Shown here one piece after another: positions 41,786 to 52,604 of a stretch of 64,000 bases of DNA. Position 1 is the first letter of the stretch. Every line of letters begins with the position of its first letter. The position numbers and the translations under genes are program-made. Under the pieces are notes generated by a model, which ran no database searches, had not been told where the DNA came from, and saw only the letters and a list, made by a program, of their open reading frames with translations. Source of the DNA: Aliiroseovarius lamellibrachiae (GTDB lineage Bacteria > Pseudomonadota > Alphaproteobacteria > Rhodobacterales > Rhodobacteraceae); contig NZ_JAHEVJ010000002.1 of assembly GCF_018599245.1 (NCBI RefSeq), forward strand, positions 1 through 64,000, given 5' to 3'.

Positions 41786-41840
41786 TGGGTCGGTATTCCA
41801 GACTGCTCGTTAGGCTTCCGACCGTATTCCAAATGTAGCG

Positions 41841-42641
41841 TCAGACACCCGTGATCGCGGGGATGGTCAAACGCTGCCCTACCCGGATTTGATCCGGTCC
41901 CGGCAACAAGCGCCGGTTGGCTTCGTAAATTTGGGTGAACTTCGCAGCGTCGCCGTAAAACTTATGGGCGATGGCGCCAAGGCTGTCGCCGCGTTGCACG
42001 GTGTAAAACCGGTATTGTACGGTTTTGCCCGCTTGTTGAACCACGCGCACCTCAACCCCCGCGCCACCGGCAATCACATCGTCACTCGGCGCTTCGGCGG
42101 TTTCTCCCGCTGCGGCGCGGGCCAGTTGCGCGATCATTGTTGCTTTGTCCACTTCGCCTTCTGCGGTGCGCAAAGATTTCGGCACTTCGATCAAACCGCG
42201 ATCAATCGCCACGCTCAGCAACGCGCGGATCTCTGCGTCTGACTGGCCGTTGCCCAAGGGGGTGGCCTGTGTAACGTCGCCCGTATTTTCCGGAATCGGA
42301 GCGATGCCCAAGCCCGCCAGAACCGACGAGGTCATGGCCCGCATTTGATCTTCGCCTGCGTTGGCGCTTGGCGCGGGTTCACTTTTTTTCACGCCCAGAC
42401 CGGCCAGAACTGAATTGGTCATATCCAGCAAATCAGAGCTGGTGTTTGCCGTCTGTGGCGGCACTGCGCTGACCGTGGCGGACACATTTGCCACATTGGT
42501 GATCGGTTCCGCCATTTCCGCAGGGGCAGCTTGCGGGACGGCTGGCAAAGCCGCGCTTTCATCCGTCTTGCCGGGCTGCAAAAAGACCAAGCCAGCGATC
42601 GCAACGGAAAACCCGCCTGCGATGATCATGTATTTGTACAT
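41841..42641 (-). CDS. LysM-domain envelope protein
   Basis: 266 residues. An N-terminal uncleaved signal or anchor helix (about 4-20), a long low-complexity, A/P/T-rich middle with two similar segments (SVLAGLGVKK and SVLAGLGIAP), and one C-terminal LysM domain (about 214-262; YTVQRGDSLGAIAHKFYGD, RVGQRLTIP) that binds peptidoglycan. ATG 42641 lies 14 bases past the rhodanese-like gene's stop. Probably periplasmic and cell wall-associated; the internal repeat could be a binding motif. Confidence 0.82.
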   Translation of the reverse strand: MYKYMIIAGGFSVAIAGLVFLQPGKTDESAALPAVPQAAPAEMAEPITNVANVSATVSAVPPQTANTSSDLLDMTNSVLAGLGVKKSEPAPSANAGEDQMRAMTSSVLAGLGIAPIPENTGDVTQATPLGNGQSDAEIRALLSVAIDRGLIEVPKSLRTAEGEVDKATMIAQLARAAAGETAEAPSDDVIAGGAGVEVRVVQQAGKTVQYRFYTVQRGDSLGAIAHKFYGDAAKFTQIYEANRRLLPGPDQIRVGQRLTIPAITGV

Positions 42642-42655
42642 TGTGCGATCTTCAA

Positions 42656-43285
42656 TCAATTGTTCGCCCCCGTCATGGTCAAACCCAGCAGCTTCCAAAC
42701 TTGGATGCCGCCGCGATAATATTTAATTTTGTCAGCGGGATAGCCCGCATCCAATAATCCGCGAATGGCGCGGGGGCTTTGATCGCACCAAGGGCCATTA
42801 CAAAAAAGAAGAAGGTCGGTGGCGGCCGCAAAGGTCCAGCTGTCACCATTTTGCACCCCGCCAAAGGCGCGCAAAATCTCGTTGCGATAGGGGTTCTTGG
42901 GCTCAAGCGTTTCCGACGGCACATTCAACGCCCCGGGGATGGAGCCTTTGGAAAACCAATCTGGCGTGCGGGTGTCCAAAAGAAGCCCGGTGCCAGAGGA
43001 CACGGTTGTTTTCAGAAAGTCGATGACTTCCAGCTCGCCAACCGTCGCAACGCCGTCTGCGGCGCTGATGGGGGTCACGCAAGACGGCGGACACGCGCGC
43101 GAGGTTTTTGAAAACTCGGGATCAATAAGATGGGCGGGGTCCTGGTTGCGTTGGATTGTGACGGTTTGCCCCTTTACCGGGAAACTTGTTTCCGCCATGT
43201 CCGCCGTAATCTTTACGCTTTGAGCGTAGATCGGCGCACTTGTGATCACAAGCGCCAAAGCGGCGCTTTTTAACACACGAACCAT
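42656..43285 (-). CDS. Exported rhodanese-like protein
   Basis: 209 residues. Signal peptide (RVLKSAALALVITSAPIYA, cut near residue 21) then a rhodanese domain (about 85-205) with GTGLLLDTRTPDWFSKGSIPGALNVP and the active loop LLFCNGPWCDQSPRA, where the first Cys is the catalytic candidate. A pair of cysteines also occurs in ACPPSCV near residue 65. Periplasmic sulfurtransferase-like proteins of this type have unknown substrates. The start is preceded by GGGGGG. Probably cotranscribed with the LysM gene. Confidence 0.82.
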   Translation of the reverse strand: MVRVLKSAALALVITSAPIYAQSVKITADMAETSFPVKGQTVTIQRNQDPAHLIDPEFSKTSRACPPSCVTPISAADGVATVGELEVIDFLKTTVSSGTGLLLDTRTPDWFSKGSIPGALNVPSETLEPKNPYRNEILRAFGGVQNGDSWTFAAATDLLLFCNGPWCDQSPRAIRGLLDAGYPADKIKYYRGGIQVWKLLGLTMTGANN

Positions 43286-43569
43286 GAGACCCCCCAGTCT
43301 TCTGTACTGCTCGACAGGCCTGTTCGCTAAGTGAACTATTATGCCCGTAGAATGGTCCATATATAGAGTTTAACAGGGTAACTCGTCAACATTATGGGGT
43401 GATTTCCAGATGTGCCTTGCCGAAGGCGGAAAAAGCGAGTCGTTTCAGTGGGATGAGTCGCAAAGCTCATTTGTCTTTGAATCGAAACGGAAATTTTTTT
43501 TGTGATCACGGATCCCAAAAAACAGAAAATTTGCTGTATTCGCCCCCGCCATCGGCTGATTTGCGCAAA
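43286..43569. other. 284-base gap between rhodanese-like and folC genes
   Basis: No gene is visible. It must hold the promoter for the rhodanese/LysM unit; an AT-rich stretch CCATATATAGAG lies at about 43359-43370. The right part has T- and A-runs (43493-43520) but no clear terminator. Confidence 0.4.
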
Positions 43570-43576
43570 TCAGCCG
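43553..43576. repeat. 24-bp perfect palindrome at the folC stop
   Basis: CGGCTGATTTGC is followed directly by its exact reverse complement GCAAATCAGCCG, with no loop. It covers the folC stop codon (43570-43572). Symmetry without a spacer suggests either a dimer-binding site or a terminator stem. Confidence 0.6.
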
Positions 43577-44850
43577 TTCCGTTTCAAGACATCGCCAGCC
43601 AGATAAAGGGACCCGCAAATCAGGATGCGACAGGCCGGATCCGCTGTGGTGAGTTGTTCGATGGCATGCTGCACGCTGTCCGCGGTTTGGGCGGCCATCC
43701 CGACGTTCTGTGCTTCTTGCGCGGTCACCTCGGCGGGCAGCGTGTTGGCTTCACCGGGAATGGACACAGCGGTCAGGCTGTTGGCCACAGCAGCCAGTGG
43801 GCGCAGGTATCCAGCGATGTCTTTGGTGTTGAGCATGCCGCAGATCAAATGTGTGGGGCGTTTGGGCAAATCACCAAGCACTTTGGCGAGCGTTTCCCCC
43901 GCCGCGGGGTTGTGTCCGCCGTCCAGCCAAAGGTCTGCACCCCCTGCTGCGTCAATAAGGGGCCCGTATTTCAGGCGCTGCATCCGCGCGGCCCAGGTGA
44001 CGTTGGTCATGGCGGCCTCGCAGGCGCCCTCGTCAAAACCTAGCACACGCAATGAAGCAATCGCGGCCCCGGCATTTTCAATCTGATGTGGGCCGATCAA
44101 GGCAGGTAGGGGCAGGTCGAGCAAGCCGTTTTCATCTTGGAAAATCAGCCGACCACGCTCTTCCCACATGTGCCAGTGCTGACCGTGGACAAACAGGGGA
44201 CAGCCAAGGCGCGCGGCTTTTTCCTCGATCACCTCAAGGGCCTCGTCCGGTTGCGGTCCAACCACGCAAGGCACGCCACGTTTCAAAATGCCCGCCTTTT
44301 CGCCAGCAATTGCCGTCAGGGTGTCGCCCAGAAACTGGGTGTGGTCGATGGAAATGGGGGTCAACACGGTCAGGGCCGGTGCCTTTACCACATTTGTCGC
44401 GTCCAACCGTCCGCCCAGCCCGGTTTCCAGCAGGGTGTAGTCGCCGGGGGTTTCAGCAAAAGCCATCAACCCCGCCACGGTGGTGATCTCAAAATAGGTG
44501 ATATTCTCGCCGTTGTTTTTCGCATAGCAACGATCAAGCACTTCACTGAGCGCGTCTTCGGAAATCAACTCTCCCGCCAGCATGATACGTTCGTGAAACC
44601 GCGCCAGATGCGGCGAGGTATAGGCGTGAACGCGTTTGCCCGCCCCCTCAAGCCCGGCGCGGATCATCGCTTGCGTAGATCCTTTGCCATTGGTGCCAGC
44701 CAGGTGAATGACCGGCGGCAAATTGTCTTGCGGATTGCCCACGGCGTCCAGCAGGCGCCATACCCGATCCAACGTCAGATCAATGATCTTTGGGTGCAGG
44801 GCCATCATGCGATCAAGGATAAGGTCAGAGCTGGGCGCGGGCGTGGTCAT
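43570..44850 (-). CDS. folC: Bifunctional folylpolyglutamate synthase/dihydrofolate synthase
   Basis: Adds L-glutamate to dihydropteroate and to folates. 426 residues with the P-loop HLAGTNGKGSTQAM near residue 46, YTSPHLARFHERI, the TPISIDHTQFLGDTLTAIAGEKAGI block (in part) with the lysine that is carbamylated in Mur-type ligases, and DGGHNPAA near residue 310. Located just downstream of accD on the same strand, a common pairing. The last codons lie in a perfect palindrome. Confidence 0.94.
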   Translation of the reverse strand: MTTPAPSSDLILDRMMALHPKIIDLTLDRVWRLLDAVGNPQDNLPPVIHLAGTNGKGSTQAMIRAGLEGAGKRVHAYTSPHLARFHERIMLAGELISEDALSEVLDRCYAKNNGENITYFEITTVAGLMAFAETPGDYTLLETGLGGRLDATNVVKAPALTVLTPISIDHTQFLGDTLTAIAGEKAGILKRGVPCVVGPQPDEALEVIEEKAARLGCPLFVHGQHWHMWEERGRLIFQDENGLLDLPLPALIGPHQIENAGAAIASLRVLGFDEGACEAAMTNVTWAARMQRLKYGPLIDAAGGADLWLDGGHNPAAGETLAKVLGDLPKRPTHLICGMLNTKDIAGYLRPLAAVANSLTAVSIPGEANTLPAEVTAQEAQNVGMAAQTADSVQHAIEQLTTADPACRILICGSLYLAGDVLKRNG

Positions 44851-44881
44851 GGCGGGATCTCATGTGAGTGGGTTTGAATGT

Positions 44882-44911
44882 GAAAAGGGGCCACCCTTTC
44901 GGTCTGGCCCC
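44882..44911 (-). terminator. Stem-loop between accD and folC
   Basis: On the minus strand TGGGGCCA-type arm (GGGGCCA at 44905-44911 read in reverse) pairs with TGGCCCC (44887-44893), followed by TTTTC. It could terminate accD transcripts or reduce read-through to folC. Confidence 0.65.
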
Positions 44912-44968
44912 AATTTGGCCCGAAGTTATGCGGGCAAGTATGGTGATTTGCGACAGATCAGGCGCCGG

Positions 44969-45922
44969 TTACGCTTTGGCGGGCGTGTCATCTTTGTCGC
45001 CATCCGAAGCCTCGGGGGCTTCAACCGCTGGCACATCCTCAGGCTTTGGCAGATCGCCTTTGATGGCGGGGCCAAGGCCGGTGAGCATGCGCAGAATGGT
45101 GACCAGCTCGTCTTTCATCTTGCCGCGGTGTGTCACCCGGTCAAGCATGCCGTGATCCAGCAGATATTCGGCGCGTTGGAACCCTTCGGGCAGTTTTTCG
45201 CGGATGGTTTGTTCGATCACGCGTGGACCCGCAAAGCAGATCAGCGCGTTCGGTTCTGCAATATGAACGTCGCCCAGCATCGCGTAAGACGCGGTCACAC
45301 CACCGGTGGTGGGATGGGTGAGCACAACGATATAAGGAAGGCCTGCTTCTTTCAGCATCTGCACCGCAACCGTGGTGCGCGGCATTTGCATCAGGGACAA
45401 GATCCCCTCTTGCATCCGGGCGCCACCTGCGGCGGAGAAAAGAACAAGCGGGCGTTTGGCGGCGACAGCGCGTTCAGCGGCCGCGATGATTGCGTTGCCC
45501 ACATACATGCCCATAGAGCCGCCCATGAAGCTGAAATCCTGGGCGGCAGCAACGATTGGCGTGCGACCAATTTCGCCCTCGGCCACCAGCATCGCTTCCA
45601 TTTCACCGGTCGCTTTGCGGGCACCTTTCATGCGCTCAGGGTATTTTTTCTGATCCTTAAAGGTCAGCGGGTCGTCAACCGGGGCAGGCACCGCCACCTC
45701 GGTGAAAATGCCGCCGTCAAACAGCCCAATGAAACGTTCACGCGGGGTGATGGCCATATGGTGATCGCAATTGGTGCAAACATTCAGATTATCGGCCAGT
45801 TCCCGGTGGAACAGCATGGTGCCGCATTCTTTACATTTGGTCCAAAGGTTCTCAGGCACCTCGCGGCGCGAAAACAGCGAGTTGATCCGCGGACGGACAT
45901 AGTTCGAGATCCAGTTCATCAC
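44969..45922 (-). CDS. accD: Acetyl-CoA carboxylase carboxyltransferase, beta subunit
   Basis: Partner of AccA (7566-8531). 317 residues: an N-terminal zinc finger with Cys30, Cys33, Cys49 and Cys52 (CKEC, CTNC), the [12 protein letters not shown] region, and the crotonase-fold [37 protein letters not shown] and [11 protein letters not shown] segments. C-terminal tail of about 25 residues is acidic/alanine-rich, typical for alphaproteobacteria. accD-folC is a common order. Confidence 0.95.
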   Translation of the reverse strand: MMNWISNYVRPRINSLFSRREVPENLWTKCKECGTMLFHRELADNLNVCTNCDHHMAITPRERFIGLFDGGIFTEVAVPAPVDDPLTFKDQKKYPERMKGARKATGEMEAMLVAEGEIGRTPIVAAAQDFSFMGGSMGMYVGNAIIAAAERAVAAKRPLVLFSAAGGARMQEGILSLMQMPRTTVAVQMLKEAGLPYIVVLTHPTTGGVTASYAMLGDVHIAEPNALICFAGPRVIEQTIREKLPEGFQRAEYLLDHGMLDRVTHRGKMKDELVTILRMLTGLGPAIKGDLPKPEDVPAVEAPEASDGDKDDTPAKA

Positions 45923-45944
45923 CTAATCCTCTACCGGTTTCGCC

Positions 45945-46904
45945 CTAGTTAGTGTCCTTGGGCGGGTTTTGCAATTCCTCGACGTCAATTGAGGCCGCAT
46001 TTGCTTTTTGACGCGTCATATGCCGCCAGATCACAAAAGCCACAACCATTGAAATGGTTTGCATCACAATTGAGATGCCCACAAAGGGCCCGTCCAACTG
46101 TGGTGTGGTCAGATAAAGCGACAACCCATCCAAGCTGCCGGCATTCCCGAGCACCAAAAGCATTGCATTGTTGGCCATATGCAAGCCTGCCGCCGCACCA
46201 ATATTGCCCGTTTGTATCGTGATCAAAGCAAGAATGATCCCCACCACACTTGTATGTAGCACATAGAAATAGGCGTTTACACCATAGGTGCCGGGGTCGA
46301 AATGAAGGGTGCCAAAGATGAGCGATGGGACGACGGCCCAAATCCAGACAGACGAAAATCGCGCTCGTAGCTGTTGTAACAGATAACCGCGAAAAACGAG
46401 CTCCTCTGCCATGATCTGAATGAAGATCAAGGCTACCGTGGGGACCAGCAACATGACCCATATCATAAGGGGCATGTTCTGAATTGTCTCAATCTCGCCT
46501 CCTTCTGGCACGGGAAAAAGACCTGTCGCTTCCAGCCCAGAGGTGATTGCAGACAAGGTCCAAGCTGCCAGCAGGCCAAAGAGAAAATGTCGCCAGTTTA
46601 CCCGTCCAAGTGCGCCAAAAAGGCTGCGATAGGGACGTTTGTGCAAATATCGGGTCACCAGCCAAAGCCCAAGATGATAGCCAAGGAAGGTGGCGAAAAA
46701 CACCATTGCCTTAGCGGGCGTGTTGGCCGCGACAATTCCCTGCGGTGTGACGCCAATCGACCTTGCCCCCACCAGGATGATGCCAAAAGTGGCTGCAAAA
46801 AAGGCCAGATGGATCAGGAAAAGACCCAAAAGGCTGCGCCAAATCTCGGCGCGTTTCACGGCAGGCTGCCAAAATGGCTGAGGGGTTAGATTAGAGTTTG
46901 GCAC
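45945..46904 (-). CDS. CPBP-family intramembrane glutamic endopeptidase
   Basis: 319 residues with about eight membrane helices. The three CPBP motifs are present: AEELVFRGYL (EExxxR), FGTLHF, and HMANN. These Rce1-like proteases cleave membrane proteins or prenylated peptides and in some bacteria process bacteriocins; the target here is unknown. A GTG at 46904 with AAAGGA 7 bases upstream is preferred to a TTG at 46928 that lacks such a site. Adjacent to accD by 22 bases. Confidence 0.83.
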   Translation of the reverse strand: MPNSNLTPQPFWQPAVKRAEIWRSLLGLFLIHLAFFAATFGIILVGARSIGVTPQGIVAANTPAKAMVFFATFLGYHLGLWLVTRYLHKRPYRSLFGALGRVNWRHFLFGLLAAWTLSAITSGLEATGLFPVPEGGEIETIQNMPLMIWVMLLVPTVALIFIQIMAEELVFRGYLLQQLRARFSSVWIWAVVPSLIFGTLHFDPGTYGVNAYFYVLHTSVVGIILALITIQTGNIGAAAGLHMANNAMLLVLGNAGSLDGLSLYLTTPQLDGPFVGISIVMQTISMVVAFVIWRHMTRQKANAASIDVEELQNPPKDTN

Positions 46905-47032
46905 AAGGCGTCCTTTGAATTTCTTCAAACCTTACCGGGCTTTGCGGGTATGGCAACGGGGAAAACGATGAAAATGTCGACTTGTCCGGGCAGGGTCACT
47001 CGGCTATGTCAGTTCGGAATTTGGAGGGGCCG

Positions 47033-47746
47033 ATGTTGCGTTTGCTTGTTGTATTTGTTGTGTTGATTGGTCTGGCGGGCTGCATGGGCAATCGGGATGG
47101 TACCGCGGGTGGGGCTGGGTTTTTGTCCGGGATTGGCGCATCGAAAGCCACGCAGCCCAAGCTAAAAGTACAAAAGCACCGCGCAGTTTTAGGGGGCGCT
47201 ATTACTGTCGCTGGTCCGAAAGGCTATTGCATTGACCTGTCTGGCGTAAGCGACACCGAAAGCGGAGCGTTTGTGCCTCTTGGGGCCTGCGCAGCCATTT
47301 CCGGTCGCCGCACGGATGGTGCCCCGAAGACCCTTCGATTTTTGGCTGCTGCGATCCGGCCTGTGTCACCTGACGCCTTGATGGCGGCGCCTGATCTTGT
47401 GCCTGCCGCCCGTCGTGCGATGGAGGATGAAACCGTGCTTGCGGCCCTCTCACAAGGCGACAATACCGCCAAGATTGTGACGCTGCGTGGTGAAGGGCAG
47501 GCCCTGATTGCCAAAACGCAGAATGCAAATGGGCGTGACGGGCTGGCCGCAGAACAATGGCGCGCAATGTTCTTGACGCGAGGTCATGTGGTGGGGCTGA
47601 CCGTTTCTGGCTTTGCTGGGCAACCCGCGTCAGAGGATGGCGAAACGGTGTTGATCGCCTTTTTGAACGCGATGCAAGCCGCCAATCCCGAGGGAAAAAT
47701 CCACACAAAGGGTGTGGCGAAATTTTTCGGTCGTTTGCTGAATTGA
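47033..47746 (+). CDS. Putative lipoprotein
   Basis: 237 residues. N-terminal lipobox: hydrophobic stretch then LAGC with Cys17 as the lipidation site; the next residue is Met-Gly, so no aspartate inner-membrane retention signal. The body has a conserved-looking strand KGYCIDLSGVSDTESGAFVPLGAC (in two parts) with a probable disulfide pair and a helical C-terminus. GGAGGGG precedes the ATG. No family recognised; similar lipoproteins are common in roseobacters. Function unknown. Confidence 0.7.
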   Translation: MLRLLVVFVVLIGLAGCMGNRDGTAGGAGFLSGIGASKATQPKLKVQKHRAVLGGAITVAGPKGYCIDLSGVSDTESGAFVPLGACAAISGRRTDGAPKTLRFLAAAIRPVSPDALMAAPDLVPAARRAMEDETVLAALSQGDNTAKIVTLRGEGQALIAKTQNANGRDGLAAEQWRAMFLTRGHVVGLTVSGFAGQPASEDGETVLIAFLNAMQAANPEGKIHTKGVAKFFGRLLN

Positions 47747-47822
47747 AACTATTAGGTTTGAAAATGGAAACAATCGCCATAAAGATGGCAATGTCAAAAA
47801 GTTAACACGAATCTGATCCCGT

Positions 47823-48614
47823 ATGTCCAAACGTGAAACCGGCCTTCGACATCGTATTATCCATTGGCGCGCCATGCGTCATTGGGGGCGTCTCGCCCGT
47901 AAAGTTAACCAATACGATTTGTCCACCCTGCGCTCTCTGCGTGCTGCCGCCCGTCAATTGCGCGGGCAGCTGGATCAAGTGATCCGAGTGGCGGACAGCA
48001 GATTGGCGTTGCCAATGATCGGCTCTAACGCTTTTCCCAAACCGCTTTATTGCGATTGGTCCTACCGGCCAGAGCTTTGGCGTATGCCCATCACACCAAT
48101 CGGCATTGCCGCGGCAGAAACCAAATCAACATTTGGCGAAGAGATCATGTTGTTTCATGATTGCCGCAGCTCAGAACTCACCGTGCGTCAGGTGCGGAAT
48201 ACGCGCGAAAGCGATCTTGCCCCTTTCGGGCTTCGCATGGACGTGTTCCGTTTTGATGGGTCATTCTTGTCGCTGGTGATCGAATTGCCCAGCGCCGCAG
48301 TCGAGGGGCTTCAACGTCGCCATCTTGTACGTCTGTCCGCTGTGGTCGAGATGGAAAAAAAGCTTGAAATCTTCGCGCGGCTAAACATCAAGCACGGCCC
48401 CAACACCGAACAATTGGTGCGTGAGCTGCCGTTTGGCGACCTGGATGACGCGGGCCGGGCTGAGATCGAGGTGGAATTTGACCTCGCCTACACAAAAATG
48501 AACGAAAAACGCGTTGAGCGGATGTGGGTGGACCTGGTGATTGAAAATCCGGAAATGAGCCAGGTCGTGATCCGCGATCTGAATTTCAGCCGTCGCCCTC
48601 GTGCCGAAGTCTGA
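47823..48614 (+). CDS. DUF6478-like conserved protein (Rhodobacterales)
   Basis: 263 residues, soluble. A basic N-terminus (RETGLRHRIIHWRAMRHWGRLAR in two parts), an aromatic DWSYRPELWRMP patch, a beta-rich centre (FGLRMDVFRFDGSFLSLVIELP) and a C-terminal strand pair. I associate this with the Rhodobacterales DUF6478 family, with moderate certainty. The role is unknown. It heads a short unit with the next protein (31-base gap) and a DUF523 gene, all plus strand. Confidence 0.62.
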   Translation: MSKRETGLRHRIIHWRAMRHWGRLARKVNQYDLSTLRSLRAAARQLRGQLDQVIRVADSRLALPMIGSNAFPKPLYCDWSYRPELWRMPITPIGIAAAETKSTFGEEIMLFHDCRSSELTVRQVRNTRESDLAPFGLRMDVFRFDGSFLSLVIELPSAAVEGLQRRHLVRLSAVVEMEKKLEIFARLNIKHGPNTEQLVRELPFGDLDDAGRAEIEVEFDLAYTKMNEKRVERMWVDLVIENPEMSQVVIRDLNFSRRPRAEV

Positions 48615-48645
48615 TGGGCAACCGACCCGCTTGAAGGAGAATGCA

Positions 48646-49023
48646 ATGTCCGAGATGACCTTGACCAAAGCCCGTATCCAAGCAGGCGTGTGGGAAGGTG
48701 TGCTGGCTTTGGGCGCGCACACGGATCTGCCACAGCTGGAGCTGACCCATCTAGCCAAGCCCATTGCGGGAATGAGCGTTGAGGAGGATCCGGACCATCG
48801 CGGACAATATCTGGTGCGGGTGCCAATCCCGGTGGAATTGCTGTCCGATGGGGTGCAGACATTTGTCATCTCTGCTGTGGAAAGTGGCGAAAAGCTCACC
48901 CATTTCTCGGTCATCACCGGACAGCCGGTGGGGGATGATATCATTGCGGAAATGGATCTTTTACGCGCCGAACTTGATATGCTGAAACGTGCCTTTCGTA
49001 AGCATTGCCTGGAAACGATGTAA
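48646..49023 (+). CDS. Conserved hypothetical protein (125 residues)
   Basis: Compact, mixed alpha/beta, with an ARIQAGVWEGVL helix, PIPVELLSDGVQTFVI strand, and a C-terminal leucine-rich helix (AEMDLLRAELDMLKRAF) that may form a coiled coil. GAAGGAG precedes the ATG at 48646 (a nearby ATG at 48641 is out of the same frame). No family recognised. Encoded between the DUF6478-like and DUF523 proteins with only three bases to the latter, implying cotranscription. Confidence 0.6.
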   Translation: MSEMTLTKARIQAGVWEGVLALGAHTDLPQLELTHLAKPIAGMSVEEDPDHRGQYLVRVPIPVELLSDGVQTFVISAVESGEKLTHFSVITGQPVGDDIIAEMDLLRAELDMLKRAFRKHCLETM

Positions 49024-49026
49024 CCT

Positions 49027-49530
49027 GTGGCGCCGCCATTTCGCCTTTTGGTCAGCGCCTGTTTGATGGGGCAAAAAGTGCGCTATGACGGGCGTGCAAA
49101 ATCATCCCCCACCGATGATTTGAACCGCTGGAGGGATGAAGGGCGTTTGGTGATTTTTTGCCCTGAAGTGGCAGGCGGATTGCCGACACCTCGATTGCCG
49201 GCAGAGATTGAACCCGGTTTTGATGGTGCGGATGTTCTGGCAGGACGTGCGCGTGTGATCGACAGCGAAGGCGGGGACGTCACCGATGCCTTTATCAATG
49301 GCGCAAAAAAGACCGTGACCTTTGCACAATCCGAGCGATGTACGCACGCTGTTTTAACCGAGGCCAGCCCATCATGTGGATCCGCACTGCTCTACAGTGG
49401 TCGGCATGACGGAAAACAGCGCGGTGGTTTCGGTGTCACCACAGCGGCTCTCCGTGAGGCGGGCGTTGAGGTGTTTGCCCCAGACGCTTTGCCCGATGTG
49501 CTCCGGATCCTCGCAAAAACGCCGATCTAA
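49027..49530 (+). CDS. DUF523 family protein
   Basis: 167 residues, full DUF523. LVSACLMGQKVRYDG near the N-terminus, FCPEVAGGLPTPR, and LTEASPSCGSALLYSG with the conserved Cys. Conserved cysteines in SACL and SPSCGS suggest metal or thiol chemistry; the family function is unknown. Start is a GTG, three bases after the previous stop. Last gene of this small unit. Confidence 0.85.
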   Translation: MAPPFRLLVSACLMGQKVRYDGRAKSSPTDDLNRWRDEGRLVIFCPEVAGGLPTPRLPAEIEPGFDGADVLAGRARVIDSEGGDVTDAFINGAKKTVTFAQSERCTHAVLTEASPSCGSALLYSGRHDGKQRGGFGVTTAALREAGVEVFAPDALPDVLRILAKTPI

Positions 49531-51645
<2,115 letters not shown>

Positions 51646-51689
51646 TCTTTCAACCAAGACCAGACGGCGCATGATTGCATGAGGGCGCT

Positions 51690-52604
51690 ATGGTCTTTGT
51701 TTCGATATTTCTGGGTCTCCTCCCCTCGTTCCTCTTGGTGGGGCTGGGTGGGATTGTGCGTGGTCGGCTGTCGGCAAATGCTTGGCAGGGGTTGGATCGC
51801 CTGAATTTTGAGATCTTGTTCCCGGCGCTTTTGTTTGTTGCGGCCTCTGCCCGTCCCATTGCGCTGACCGATGTTGCGGTGATGGGACCGGCGGTTTGGG
51901 CCATTCTGACCGCTGGATTGGCGTTGGGCTGGTTGGCGCGCCCTGTGGGGCCACAGCGTTTTTTGGATTTTGCAGGCGCGTGGCAAGTGAGCTGGCGCTT
52001 TAATACGGCTGTGGGCTTGGTTGCCGTGTCTCTGTTGTCGCGTGGCGGGGTGGCGGAAATGGCGGTGGCCGTTGGGCTGGCCGTGCCGGTCGCCAATGTT
52101 TTCGCCGTGTCAGCCCTTTCGCGCGGTGGCGCGATGACCGTGGGGGCCACGTTGCGTAAGGTGGCGTTAAATCCGTTTCTTCTTGCGTCCTTAAGTGGTG
52201 TGATTATCGGGCTGATGGGATGGCAATTGCCTGCGCCGGTTCTGGCCCCGCTTGAAATGCTTTCACGAGCTGCCATTCCGGTTGCCCTGCTGTCGATCGG
52301 TGCCACAATGAATTGGCGCGCGCTTGCGCGACTGGACCGCTTCGACGGTGCGATTTGTGCGATTAAACTGTTGATCTTACCCGCTTTGGCGCTTGCGGGC
52401 GGCCTGATGCTGGGGCTGGATCCCGCGATTGGAACGGTGCTGGTGTTATTTGCGGCCCTGCCAACAGCTTCTGCCGCGCATGTTTTGGCATCTGGCTTTG
52501 GCGCAGACCGCGAACTGGTGGCCACATTGATTGCCCAAACCACACTACTGTCCGCAATCAGCCTGCCGGTATGGATCACATTGGCCGAGCTTTTGTTTCA
52601 GTGA
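51690..52604 (+). CDS. AEC-family (auxin efflux carrier-like) transporter
   Basis: 304 residues, ten predicted helices in two fivefold units typical of the AEC/bile-acid-symporter fold. LVGLGGIVRGRLS in the first unit and PTASAAHVLASGFGADRELVA in the second match family motifs. Bacterial members export or take up malonate/malate-like acids or other anions; substrate unknown. The chosen ATG has GAGGG upstream. Its last seven bases overlap the end of the convergent Hint-domain gene. Confidence 0.82.
   Translation: MVFVSIFLGLLPSFLLVGLGGIVRGRLSANAWQGLDRLNFEILFPALLFVAASARPIALTDVAVMGPAVWAILTAGLALGWLARPVGPQRFLDFAGAWQVSWRFNTAVGLVAVSLLSRGGVAEMAVAVGLAVPVANVFAVSALSRGGAMTVGATLRKVALNPFLLASLSGVIIGLMGWQLPAPVLAPLEMLSRAAIPVALLSIGATMNWRALARLDRFDGAICAIKLLILPALALAGGLMLGLDPAIGTVLVLFAALPTASAAHVLASGFGADRELVATLIAQTTLLSAISLPVWITLAELLFQ

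Noticed and set aside
44708-45952. 414-codon open frame antisense to folC and accD
   Set aside because: It covers two well-supported genes and has no recognisable motif or ribosome site.
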